From Hymenobacter volaticus (GTDB lineage Bacteria > Bacteroidota > Bacteroidia > Cytophagales > Hymenobacteraceae), in NCBI RefSeq assembly GCF_022921055.1, contig NZ_CP095061.1, positions 340,001 through 404,000 of the forward strand: DNA of 64,000 bases. The letters run 5' to 3'. Shown here piece by piece: positions 36,702-45,745 of the stretch. The notes beneath the pieces are model-generated. The model was given only the letters and a program-made list of their open reading frames with translations, was not told the DNA's origin and ran no database searches. Each line of letters opens with the position of its first letter. Within the stretch, counting starts at the first letter, position 1. The position numbers and the translations under genes are program-made.

Positions 36702-37721
36702 ATGAATAAGTTTTTCGGATTGCCTCTCTTTGCCATATCGGCATTAATTCTGGGGGGCTGTGGTTTTGGTAAAGGGCCACAAGGCGACCTAGTTGGGGCA
36801 GAGGACCGGCCCGAGTTCAACCCGCAAGAGGTGCCTTTCGGGATGGTACCCTGCCCAGGTGGTACATTCCACATGGGCCAAACAGACCAAGACATTTCGG
36901 CTTCTATGGTAAACATGAACAAGCAAGTGACTATCGCTGGCTTCTACATGGATGAAACCGAAATCACTAATAATGAATACCGTCAATTCATGAACGCCAT
37001 TCGGCAGGATTCGATTGACGTGTTAGGAGAGGAGTACGTGATGACGGAACTCTATCCAGACACTACTGTTTGGGTGCGTGACTTCACCTACCATATGGGT
37101 GATCCGCTGATGGAGTATTATTATACTCACCCCGCTTTCGATGACTATCCTGTAGTTGGTGTAGATTGGTTTGCAGCCAAGTACTTCTGCAACTGGCGTA
37201 CCAAGCACAAGAATGCGGCACAAGAAGAAGTGGGTCTTGCAGCAAATCCTAACTTCCGTTTGCCTTCAGAAGCTGAGTGGGAATACGCGGCACGCGGTGG
37301 CCGAGACCTGGCTACCTATCCTTGGGGCGGTCCTTACTTGCGCAACTCGAAAGGCTGCATGCTCGCCAACTTCAAGCCTGGTCGCGGTGACTACGCTTCT
37401 GATGGATACGCCTACACTTCGCCAGTTGGCGCCTTCTTCCCAAACGACTTCGGTTTGTACGACATGTCGGGTAACGTTGCTGAGTGGTGCGATGATGCTT
37501 ACATGGAAGCTTCGGTACCTGTGGTATGGGATATGAACCCCACTAACCCAGACGACAATGAACCTCGCAAAGTAGTGCGTGGTGGTTCTTGGAAGGACAT
37601 TGCTTACTTCTTAGAAACAGGTACTCGCAACTTCGAATACCAAGATTCTTCTCGCTCGTTCATTGGCTTCCGTACGGCCATGATCCAGATCGGAATGGGC
37701 ACTAACAGCCGCTTGAATTAA
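36702..37721 (+). CDS. gldK: Type IX secretion / gliding lipoprotein GldK (PorK)
   Basis: 339 residues with lipobox LGGC (Cys20). The body is a formylglycine-generating-enzyme-like (SUMF1) domain: VPCPGGTFHMGQTD, GFYMDETEITNNEYRQFM, VGVDWFAAKYFCNW, LPSEAEWEYAARGG, DMSGNVAEWC and VVRGGSWKD. In the type IX machine the fold is structural: GldK forms the periplasmic ring under the outer membrane with GldN. It heads the gldKLMN operon and has a consensus promoter. Confidence 0.96.
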   Translation: MNKFFGLPLFAISALILGGCGFGKGPQGDLVGAEDRPEFNPQEVPFGMVPCPGGTFHMGQTDQDISASMVNMNKQVTIAGFYMDETEITNNEYRQFMNAIRQDSIDVLGEEYVMTELYPDTTVWVRDFTYHMGDPLMEYYYTHPAFDDYPVVGVDWFAAKYFCNWRTKHKNAAQEEVGLAANPNFRLPSEAEWEYAARGGRDLATYPWGGPYLRNSKGCMLANFKPGRGDYASDGYAYTSPVGAFFPNDFGLYDMSGNVAEWCDDAYMEASVPVVWDMNPTNPDDNEPRKVVRGGSWKDIAYFLETGTRNFEYQDSSRSFIGFRTAMIQIGMGTNSRLN

Positions 37722-37805
37722 TTCCGGCTTACGCTCGTTTCAATTTTCATTCGCTTTTCCGTTTCAATTCAATCACCAACCTCTTCTTTCCAACAATCAA
37801 ATCAC

Positions 37806-38612
37806 ATGGCAGCTAAAGGCGGTAGTTTTCTCTATGATGTGCTGATGCCCAAAGTTTATGGCATCGGGGCCGCAGTCGTAATCATTGGAGCTTTGTTTAA
37901 AATTCAGCACTGGAAAGGTGCTGACGTTATGCTAATCGTTGGTCTGGGAACTGAGGCCGTTATCTTCTTCTTGAGTGCCTTCCAGCCCGCAGCTAAAGAA
38001 CATGACTGGTCGCTTGTTTATCCAGAGCTTTCGGAAGGATACGATCCTTCGACCAACAGCAACAAGTTTGTAGAAGACAATAACAGTAAGGGCTTAACCC
38101 GTAAGCTGGACGATATGCTGAAGGATGCCAACGTGACGCCTGAAGCTATTTCTTCGTTGGGCCAGGGCCTGAACCGTTTGAGCACTACTACGCAGCAACT
38201 CTCTACTCTTGGCGAAGCTACTAATGCTACCGACGAGTATACCGCTAAAGTACGGTCAGCTGCTACTTCACTTGAGCGCATCAACGAAGCATATGCTAAC
38301 ACTGCTCAAGCCATGAGTGCTATGTCAGATGCTACCAAAGATGCTAAAGAGTACCACGTACAGGTGCAGACGGTAACTAAGAATCTGGGTGCCTTGAACG
38401 CAGTTTACGAAATGGAATTGCAGGATGCCAACACGCACCTTAAGTCAATGAACCAGTTCTATGGTACACTAAGCCAGGCTATGCAGAACATGACGGAAGC
38501 TGGTAAAGACACCGAGAAGTTCAAGGATGAAGTTGCTGCTTTGACGGGTAACCTGAACTCATTGAACCGTGTGTACGGCAACATGCTAAACGCTATGCGG
38601 GCTACTAGCTAA
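37806..38612 (+). CDS. gldL: Type IX secretion motor protein GldL (PorL)
   Basis: 268 residues. Two N-terminal membrane helices (about 14-31 and 41-58) are followed by a long cytoplasmic helical tail with repeated coiled-coil units (KSMNQFYGTLSQAMQNMTEA). KIQHWKGAD between the helices is conserved. Glu50 in LIVGLGTEAVIFF is the membrane acidic residue expected to carry protons. With GldM it forms the rotary motor that uses proton flow to drive secretion and gliding. Confidence 0.96.
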   Translation: MAAKGGSFLYDVLMPKVYGIGAAVVIIGALFKIQHWKGADVMLIVGLGTEAVIFFLSAFQPAAKEHDWSLVYPELSEGYDPSTNSNKFVEDNNSKGLTRKLDDMLKDANVTPEAISSLGQGLNRLSTTTQQLSTLGEATNATDEYTAKVRSAATSLERINEAYANTAQAMSAMSDATKDAKEYHVQVQTVTKNLGALNAVYEMELQDANTHLKSMNQFYGTLSQAMQNMTEAGKDTEKFKDEVAALTGNLNSLNRVYGNMLNAMRATS

Positions 38613-38669
38613 TTGCTAGAATAGCAGCAAACTTAATTTTCGAGCCCACTATATAATTAGGTAGACGAG

Positions 38670-40259
38670 ATGGCGGGAGGAAAAGAAACTCCAAGGCAGA
38701 AGATGATAGGCATGATGTACTTGGTACTGACTGCGCTTCTGGCCCTACAAGTGAACTCAGCAATTTTGCTGAAGTTCAAATTTCTAGACGATAGCCTTAG
38801 CAGTATCAACGATAAGGTTTCTAAATCCAACGACGGCACGGTAAAGGGTATTCAGGCGCAGGTTGAAAAAAACCGCAACCAGGCTGCTGACGTGGCTGTG
38901 CTGAAGCAAAGCGAAGAAATTCGTGAGCGTACTAAGCAGATGATTGAATATCTAGCTAGTGTACGTGACAAACTTGTAACTGCCACGGAAAATACGAAGG
39001 GCAAGAACGAGTACAAAAACATGAGTGCCGAAGACAAAGTGGCTATCACTATGCTCGGCGGCAAAAAGGACGGTGCTGCTTATGAAATGAAGGACAAACT
39101 AAACGCGTACTCTTCGTACATCAAGACGTTTGTTCCTAGTGCAGATCCTTTGGCCTTAGACGCCAGCCAGGATCCAATGGTTACCGATCCAGAGCAGCGT
39201 TCCAAAAATTTCGCTGAACTCAACTTCGAGAATACACCTCTTGTAGCGGCTTTGGCAACTTTGTCGCAGAAGGAAGCAGAAGTTCTGAAGTATGAATCAG
39301 ATGCTTTGGCAGCTCAATCGGCTAAAGTTGGTGGCAACATCATCGTGTTCGACAAAGTAGGTGCTTTCGCTAGCGCTGAGTCAAACACCGTAGCTGCGGG
39401 TACTAAGTATAAGGCTGAGTTGTTCCTGACGGCTTCGGCCACGGGCCTTAAGCCAACTATGACCCTGAATGGCTCGCCTCTGGCAGTTGATGCTTCTACT
39501 GGCAAAGGCAAAGTAGAATTCACTGCTCGTCCGGGTGCATTCGATGCTTCTGGTAACGCTAAAGCTCAATGGACCGGCACTATCCGTTTCAAGCAGAACG
39601 GTCGTGACACTACCTTTAAAGTAAATGTACCCTACACGATAACTAAGCCGGTGATGCAGGTGCAGTCGGCTTCGGTACAGGCGCTCTACTTTAAGTGCGG
39701 TAACAAACTCAGCGTACAAGTTCCTGCTTTGGGTGCTCAGTATGATCCTAGCTTCTCAGCTTCCGGTGCTTCTACTATCAAAGGCTCTGCTAAAGGCGAA
39801 GTAACGCTGGTGCCAAACGCAAGAGAGGTGACCTTAAGCGTAAGCAGCGGTGGCAATGCCATCGGTTCACAGACCTTCCAGGTACGTCCAATTCCGAAGC
39901 CTGACATTCAGTGCATAGTAGGTGGTCGTCCTGCTAATGAAAAGCAAGGTACTCCTATCACTGCTGTACGTAACATGCAGTTGCGTGCTGTACCAGATGC
40001 TGGCTTTGCTACTTTTCTTCCTGAAGATGCTCGTTATCGGGTAGCTCGTTACGAAGTGACTTTAGTTCGCGGCAAGCGCCCAGCTATGGCTGCGATTCCT
40101 GTCAGCGGCCCTAATGCTAACTTGAGTGCTGTAGTAGACGCCGCCCGTGAAGGCGACCGTCTCTATATCGAAGTAAAGCAGGTGCAGCGCCAGAACTTCC
40201 AGAATCAAGTGGAAGAAGTGAGCGTAGGTAATAAGTCGTTCAATATTCCGCTGCTGTAA
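38670..40259 (+). CDS. gldM: Type IX secretion motor protein GldM (PorM)
   Basis: 529 residues. MAGGKETPRQKMIGMMYLVL opens a single membrane helix (about 12-35, MMYLVLTALLALQVNSAILL), followed by a long periplasmic part. That part has a helical D1 (to about 220) and three beta-rich domains (about 225-529). It spans the periplasm from the GldL ring to the GldK/N ring and transmits motor rotation. Spacing to gldL is short (57 bases) and to gldN 47 bases. Confidence 0.96.
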   Translation: MAGGKETPRQKMIGMMYLVLTALLALQVNSAILLKFKFLDDSLSSINDKVSKSNDGTVKGIQAQVEKNRNQAADVAVLKQSEEIRERTKQMIEYLASVRDKLVTATENTKGKNEYKNMSAEDKVAITMLGGKKDGAAYEMKDKLNAYSSYIKTFVPSADPLALDASQDPMVTDPEQRSKNFAELNFENTPLVAALATLSQKEAEVLKYESDALAAQSAKVGGNIIVFDKVGAFASAESNTVAAGTKYKAELFLTASATGLKPTMTLNGSPLAVDASTGKGKVEFTARPGAFDASGNAKAQWTGTIRFKQNGRDTTFKVNVPYTITKPVMQVQSASVQALYFKCGNKLSVQVPALGAQYDPSFSASGASTIKGSAKGEVTLVPNAREVTLSVSSGGNAIGSQTFQVRPIPKPDIQCIVGGRPANEKQGTPITAVRNMQLRAVPDAGFATFLPEDARYRVARYEVTLVRGKRPAMAAIPVSGPNANLSAVVDAAREGDRLYIEVKQVQRQNFQNQVEEVSVGNKSFNIPLL

Positions 40260-40306
40260 GCGTTACTCTTCTGAACTAACTGCAGCTCTTTTTTGATTAC
40301 TTCGGT

Positions 40307-41176
40307 ATGAATAAATTCTTTTCTTTAACCGCTCTAACGGCCGCTCTGACGCTCTCATTGGCAGCTTCGGCTCAGGAGCAGGCCACTACAGCAAGTAGCA
40401 ACGGCTCATACCGTCCGATTCCAAATTCGGACATCATGTTCCGCAAAACTATTTTGCGTGCAATTGACTTGCGTGAGAAGCAGAACAAGCCCATGTTTTC
40501 GGAAGGCAAGGAAATAAGCCGGGTCATCATGGATGCTGTGAAGCGTGGTGAACTGCAGGCTTATAAAAATGATTCTTTGACTTCTACTTTTACTCCGGCT
40601 GAAGTTTCGGGTAACATGTCGTACTCGGAATCTAATGCAGGGCTAAGCGATGAAGAAAAGGCTGCTGGTTTCTCAGAAGAGGCCGTTGATGAATGGGGTG
40701 CTCCAATTAAGAAGGGCGCCGCAAAATCAAAGACGCCAACTGTAGCCGCTAGTAACGAGTACCGGTATAAAGACCTGTACCAAATGGAATTGAAAGAGGA
40801 TATGATCTTCGACAAGAAAAGGTCGCGGATGTATCACGACATCAAAACTATTACGCTGGTTGTTCCTTCTACGCTGAGCTCCAACACTTCAGGTATTGAG
40901 AAGCCGATTGCTACGTTCAAGTACAGCGACTTAGTAAAGGTGTTCCGTAATAATCCGGATAAAGCTATTTGGTTCAATTCGCAGAATGATGCGCAGCACA
41001 AGAACCTCGCTGATGCATTCGAATTGTGGTTGTTTAACTCCTACATCGTTAAGGTTTCGAACCCGAATGATGCTCGTCTCGACGAGATCTATGGTGGTCA
41101 GCAGCAAGGTATTCTTGCTTCGCAACAAGCCGCTGCCGATTTGATCGAGTATGAGTACAACCTATGGAGCTTCTAA
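40307..41176 (+). CDS. gldN: Type IX secretion / gliding protein GldN (PorN)
   Basis: 289 residues. The signal peptide (MNKFFSLTALTAALTLSLAA) precedes the GldN domain: SDIMFRKTILRAIDLREKQN (about 41-60), VIMDAVKRGELQAYKNDSL, then YQMELKEDMIFDKKRSRMYH and a C-terminal FNSYIVKVSNPNDARLDEIY. It joins GldK in the periplasmic ring. It ends the operon; a very long bidirectional terminator lies 40 bases downstream. Confidence 0.96.
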   Translation: MNKFFSLTALTAALTLSLAASAQEQATTASSNGSYRPIPNSDIMFRKTILRAIDLREKQNKPMFSEGKEISRVIMDAVKRGELQAYKNDSLTSTFTPAEVSGNMSYSESNAGLSDEEKAAGFSEEAVDEWGAPIKKGAAKSKTPTVAASNEYRYKDLYQMELKEDMIFDKKRSRMYHDIKTITLVVPSTLSSNTSGIEKPIATFKYSDLVKVFRNNPDKAIWFNSQNDAQHKNLADAFELWLFNSYIVKVSNPNDARLDEIYGGQQQGILASQQAAADLIEYEYNLWSF

Positions 41177-41215
41177 AGCCAGGTTTAAATTAACTACACT
41201 TGCTGTAGTTGGTAA

Positions 41216-41278
41216 CTAACCAAGCAAAAGAAAAGCCCCGACCATCAGATGGTTGGGGCTTTTCTTTTGCTTGGTTAG
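41216..41278. terminator. Bidirectional terminator with a 30-base stem between gldN and uvrC
   Basis: The two 30-base arms differ at one position (a G-U pair) and the loop is CAG. The core is AAAGCCCCGACCAT. A-rich and T-rich arms allow action on both strands, and the flanking genes converge. The stem is much longer than needed. Confidence 0.92.
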
Positions 41279-41287
41279 TTCGTTTAC

Positions 41288-43102
41288 TTAATCAGTTGTC
41301 TCTTGTTCTTGTTGCGCGAAGTAGTTGAGAAGTACTCGTGCTTTGGCCTTTCCTACTTCTGCTACTAATTCGGATTCACTGAGTTCACGAATCTTCTTCA
41401 CTGATTTAAATTTACTTAGCAGTTTATCAGCTGTGATAGGGCCAAGTCCTTTTACATCAGTAAGCTCGGTTTTGAGTGTAGCCGCGTCGCGCCGGCTGCG
41501 GTGGAAGGTTATACCGAACCGGTGCACTTCGTCGCGCATACGCTGAAACAAGCGCAACGACTCACTTTTCTTGTCAATGTAAAGAGGCAATGGGTCGTTG
41601 GGGACATAGATTTCTTCTAGTCGTTTGGCAATACCTATAATTGCTATTTGCCCCCATAGATTAAGGTCCTTCAGGGCCTTGACAGCCATACTTAGCTGCC
41701 CCTTGCCTCCATCGACAATAACTAATTGTGGCAATGATGCACCCTCATCTACAAGGCGACGGTAACGACGCGAAACCACTTCGTACATGGAATCAAAATC
41801 ATTGGGACCGACTACTGTCTTGATGTGATAGTGACGGTAGTCTTTCTTGCTTGCTTTCGCGTTGCGAAAGCAAACCATAGCCGCCACTGGATTGTCGCCT
41901 TGGAAGTTGGAGTTGTCGAAGCATTCAATATGCTTGGGTAACTCCGTTAGACGCAAGTCCTTTTTGATGGTTTCCATGATGCGTACCTCGTTGAGGTCTT
42001 TGCTACGCTCATTCATGCTTTCCTTTTCCTTGCGGAGATAAAGCACGTTTTTGATACTCAACTCCAGGAGCTTGCGCTTATCACCAATTTGTGGTTGGGT
42101 AATGGTGACACCAGGTAGGGGCAAGGCAGGCAACGGCACATTCGTCAGAATTTCCTTCGACTGGCTTTCAAATTCGGCCCGCATTTGCATTACCATAGCG
42201 GCTAATACTTCCTCGTCAGGCTCGTCTAGCTTCTTGTGTACCTCGATGGATTGCGTCAGAATAATCGAGCCGTTCATCACTTTTAAGTAGCTGATGAAGG
42301 CTAGCTTTTCGTTGGAGGCAATGCCGAATACATCGATATTGGAAAGTGACGGATTGACAATTGTGCTCTTCGCCTGGAAGGCATCAAGTCGGTCCAGCTT
42401 CTGCTTATACTGGTGCGCTAGCTCATATTGCAACTCCTGCGCCGCTTGCGTCATCTTCTCGCGAAAGTACTGCTTCGGAATGCTCAGGTTACCGTTCAGG
42501 ATTTGCCTGATCTGCTGCACATATTGATTATACGTTTCCTCATCCTGCAAGCCTTCACAAGGCCCTTTGCAATTGCCTAAATGGTATTCCAGACACACTT
42601 TGAACTTGTGTGCCTCCACATTCTGCGGCGACAAGTTGTAGGTGCAGGTACGTAACGGATATAAAGCCCGAATAAGCTCTAGCACTACATGAAGGGAAGA
42701 GCCGTTCGCGTAAGGCCCAAAGTAGTAACCTTCACCCGGCCGCTTGTTGCGGGTAGGAATAAGGCGCGGAAAACGCTCGTTGGTGAGCAGCAAGTAGGGA
42801 TAGGTTTTACCATCCTTCAGCAAGATGTTGTACTTAGGCTGATGCTGCTTAATCAGGTTATTTTCCAGCAGGAAGGCATCCGACTCGCTATCCACTATCG
42901 TGAATTCGATGCGCTTGATGTTCTTGACAAGTTGCTGGGTTTTCTTGTTGTGGTCTTGCTTCGTGAAGTAGCTGCTTACTCGTTTGCGCAAATCCACAGC
43001 CTTTCCTACATAGATGATTCCCTCATCATCGAAGTATTTATACACGCCAGGGCGGTGTGGTAGCTGACGAATTTGGTCTTGCAGATGGGCTTGGGCGGCC
43101 AT
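41288..43102 (-). CDS. uvrC: Excinuclease ABC subunit UvrC
   Basis: 604 residues. The GIY-YIG nuclease domain opens the protein (GVYKYFDDEGIIYVGKAVDL, about 19-38). A UvrB-binding motif lies near 205-240, and the RNase H-like endonuclease domain carries IECFDNSNFQGDNPVAAMV and VIVDGGKGQLS, with its catalytic Asp residues. Tandem helix-hairpin-helix motifs end it (TDVKGLGPITADKLLSKF). It makes both incisions in nucleotide excision repair. Four Cys (CLEYHLGNCKGPC) near 165-180 match the Fe-S site known in UvrC. Confidence 0.96.
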   Translation of the reverse strand: MAAQAHLQDQIRQLPHRPGVYKYFDDEGIIYVGKAVDLRKRVSSYFTKQDHNKKTQQLVKNIKRIEFTIVDSESDAFLLENNLIKQHQPKYNILLKDGKTYPYLLLTNERFPRLIPTRNKRPGEGYYFGPYANGSSLHVVLELIRALYPLRTCTYNLSPQNVEAHKFKVCLEYHLGNCKGPCEGLQDEETYNQYVQQIRQILNGNLSIPKQYFREKMTQAAQELQYELAHQYKQKLDRLDAFQAKSTIVNPSLSNIDVFGIASNEKLAFISYLKVMNGSIILTQSIEVHKKLDEPDEEVLAAMVMQMRAEFESQSKEILTNVPLPALPLPGVTITQPQIGDKRKLLELSIKNVLYLRKEKESMNERSKDLNEVRIMETIKKDLRLTELPKHIECFDNSNFQGDNPVAAMVCFRNAKASKKDYRHYHIKTVVGPNDFDSMYEVVSRRYRRLVDEGASLPQLVIVDGGKGQLSMAVKALKDLNLWGQIAIIGIAKRLEEIYVPNDPLPLYIDKKSESLRLFQRMRDEVHRFGITFHRSRRDAATLKTELTDVKGLGPITADKLLSKFKSVKKIRELSESELVAEVGKAKARVLLNYFAQQEQETTD

Positions 43103-43211
43103 AAAGCGTGGGACTTATGCGGATTGATTGGGTTGTTCTGATGCGCTTACCACGTAGCGTAAAGCGCTTATCAGAACAGATACGACGCTGAACAAACATG
43201 CGTCATATGAA

Positions 43212-43247
43212 CAACAAAAAACGTGGCTGGTACATCCCAACCACGTT
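43212..43247 (-). terminator. Terminator after the PBP gene
   Basis: On the minus strand AACGTGGTTGG pairs with CCAGCCACGTT (one G-U) and a T-tract follows. It lies about 40 bases past the PBP stop and ahead of uvrC. Confidence 0.8.
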
Positions 43248-43288
43248 CTGCAATATCTGATTCAATTCAAATAACTCTGCTTCGCCGC

Positions 43289-45619
43289 CTAGATTTCCTC
43301 GTCGTCGAGGTCATCTAAGTTAGCTTGGTTGAGTTTCTGGTCGTAGGGAATGGTATCGCGCTGGGCTCCATTATAATACCGAGAGCAGTTAATTTCCACG
43401 CTTAGCGTATCTGGCTTAGGGAAAGGGCCTCTGGAAATGTCGATGCTCTTATCAGCGTACATTTTCTTCATGAAAATGCCGTAGAGTGGTAAAGCTAAGC
43501 GTGAGCCTTGGCCATACGCTCCGGTGCGAAAGTGGATGCTCCGGTCTTCCCCACCTATCCACATACCACACACTAGGTCTGGCGTCAAACCCATAAACCA
43601 GCCGTCTGAATAATTGGAAGTAGTGCCCGTTTTGGCGCCCATCTCATACGGAAACTTAAAGCCGTTCTTCAAGATGATGCTCGTGCCTCCTTGCTCTTCG
43701 GTAGCACCACGCAGCATATAGGTCATTAGGTAAGCTGTTTCTTCGCGTAGGGCCTCCTTAGTTTGCGGCACGAATTCACGAAGTACGTTGCCATTTTTGT
43801 CCTCGATGCGCGTTACCATAATCGGCGAGGTCCAGATTCCCTTGTTCACGAACGTGCTATAGGCACCAGTCAATTCGTAAATACTTACGTCGGATGATCC
43901 GAAACCAATAGCTGGTACAGGGTCAATAGGCGAGGTAATGCCCAGTTGTTTGGCGTACGAAACGATATCGTTAGGCCCTATCTTCTGGACTAGCCATGCG
44001 GTGATAGAGTTCATAGAACGAGCCAGCGCTTGACGCAACGTGAAAGTACGGCCAGAATAAGTGCCCTCGAAGTTGCGAGGTGTGTAAGCTGGGCGGCCCC
44101 GCTCAGCGGGGAACGTAGTCGGCACATCAGGGCGCTGATAGCAAGGCGAGTAGCCTTGGTCGATAGCTGCAACGTACACGAACGGCTTAAACGTAGAGCC
44201 TGGCTGCCGCTTGCCCTGCTTTACGTGGTCGTATTTGATGTATTTGTAGTTGATGCCACCCACCCAAGCTTTAATGTGACCGTTAAGTGGATTCATCGCC
44301 ATGAAGCCAGCGTGTAGCAGCCGCTTGTAATAAGCCAACGAGTCCATGGGGGACATGGTCACTTCCTTCTCGCCACCATTCCAGGTGAACACCTTCATCT
44401 TGTACTTCTTGTTCAGATAGTACTTGATGGAATCTTGGTTGCCTTCGTAGCGGGTGCTGAGGGAACGGTAACGCTCGGTGCGCTTGATAGATGTGTTAAG
44501 AAAATTAGGAATCAAGCGCCCGTTCTCGTCCCGCCAAGGCTGCTGGCCTTTCCAATGCTGGTCAAACCACCGTTGCTGAAGCTTCATATGCTCGGCTACA
44601 GAGGCTTCGGCGTATTTCTGCATCCGCGAATCGATGGTCGTATATATCTTCAAGCCGTCGGAGTACAGGTCGTGGTCGGTTTCCTTGGCCCACTCCCGCA
44701 ATGATTTGCTGAGCTCGGTGCGGAAGTAAGGCGCAATACCTTCATTCTGGTTTTCAACCTTGTAGTCGAGCTTGATGGGCTTGGCCACCGTTGCCGCGTA
44801 GACTGGCTCGGTGATATAGCCGTTTTTGCGCATCTGACCGAGCACCCAATCACGACGGCGCTTGGAACGCTCAGGATTACGAACCGGATTGAACCACGAC
44901 GGACCATTTACTAACCCAACCAATAGCGCCGATTGCTCTAAGGTCAGGTTGCGTGGGTGCTTGTTGAAGAACGTTTTGGCGGCCACGTTGATGCCGAATG
45001 CATTCGAGCCAAACTCGGCCGTATTGAGGTACATGCGCAAGATTTCGCGCTTGGTGTAGTTGCGCTCCAGCCGGACAGCCAAAATCCATTCCTTGGTTTT
45101 GGTGATGAGCATGCGCAAGCCTGGTACATCGTTGAGACGCCCGTTATTAAGGTCTTCGCGGGTGCGGAACAACATCTTAGCCAACTGCTGGCTGAGAGTA
45201 GAACCGCCGCCGCTTTTACCGCCACCCACCAAGCCCGTTGCTACCCGCATCATAGCTTTCGGATCAATACCAGAATGACCTTCGAAGCGAGCATCTTCGG
45301 TCGCAATCAGCGCATCAATGGTTGTTTGCGCTATTTCCTTGTAGCTAACAGGGGTCCGGTTCTCACGAAAATACTTTCCCATCAATTCACCATCGGCAGA
45401 GTACACCTCCGATGCCAGCTCACTGCGGGGGCTTTCCAATGCCTTCAGATTAGGCATCTGGCCGAAAAGATTGAGAAAGTTGACGCTTACAGCAAGGATA
45501 TACATTAGTGACGCTACCAAACCGCCCGCGAACAACAGCCACATGGTGCGGATGAGGGCGGCGTAGCGGCTGGGCCGCTGCGGTTTGCGAGAGACGGGTC
45601 GAGCTTTAGAAACGGGCAT
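43289..45619 (-). CDS. Class A penicillin-binding protein (PBP1A type)
   Basis: 776 residues. A basic cytoplasmic tail and one membrane helix (about 24-50) precede the GT51 transglycosylase domain: IATEDARFEGHSGIDPKAMM with the catalytic Glu, and GGSTLSQQLAKMLF. The transpeptidase domain has GSTFKPFVY (SxxK), a SMN motif (ALARSMNSIT) and KTGTTSNYSDGWF. It polymerises and cross-links peptidoglycan at the outer face of the inner membrane. The acidic tail DDLDDEEI is typical of Bacteroidota. The gene lies 126 bases downstream of porW/sprE on the same strand. Confidence 0.95.
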   Translation of the reverse strand: MPVSKARPVSRKPQRPSRYAALIRTMWLLFAGGLVASLMYILAVSVNFLNLFGQMPNLKALESPRSELASEVYSADGELMGKYFRENRTPVSYKEIAQTTIDALIATEDARFEGHSGIDPKAMMRVATGLVGGGKSGGGSTLSQQLAKMLFRTREDLNNGRLNDVPGLRMLITKTKEWILAVRLERNYTKREILRMYLNTAEFGSNAFGINVAAKTFFNKHPRNLTLEQSALLVGLVNGPSWFNPVRNPERSKRRRDWVLGQMRKNGYITEPVYAATVAKPIKLDYKVENQNEGIAPYFRTELSKSLREWAKETDHDLYSDGLKIYTTIDSRMQKYAEASVAEHMKLQQRWFDQHWKGQQPWRDENGRLIPNFLNTSIKRTERYRSLSTRYEGNQDSIKYYLNKKYKMKVFTWNGGEKEVTMSPMDSLAYYKRLLHAGFMAMNPLNGHIKAWVGGINYKYIKYDHVKQGKRQPGSTFKPFVYVAAIDQGYSPCYQRPDVPTTFPAERGRPAYTPRNFEGTYSGRTFTLRQALARSMNSITAWLVQKIGPNDIVSYAKQLGITSPIDPVPAIGFGSSDVSIYELTGAYSTFVNKGIWTSPIMVTRIEDKNGNVLREFVPQTKEALREETAYLMTYMLRGATEEQGGTSIILKNGFKFPYEMGAKTGTTSNYSDGWFMGLTPDLVCGMWIGGEDRSIHFRTGAYGQGSRLALPLYGIFMKKMYADKSIDISRGPFPKPDTLSVEINCSRYYNGAQRDTIPYDQKLNQANLDDLDDEEI

Positions 45620-45745
45620 TCTTTTAACTAAAAACTTGATTGCAGGAGGTGAGAGCAGCTGAAAACTAATTTCGTAATACTACCCATCAGTTCCGAAGCA
45701 CAAAGCAAAAGAGAATTTTCTGGAGGCTCCTAAATTCTACTTCGC

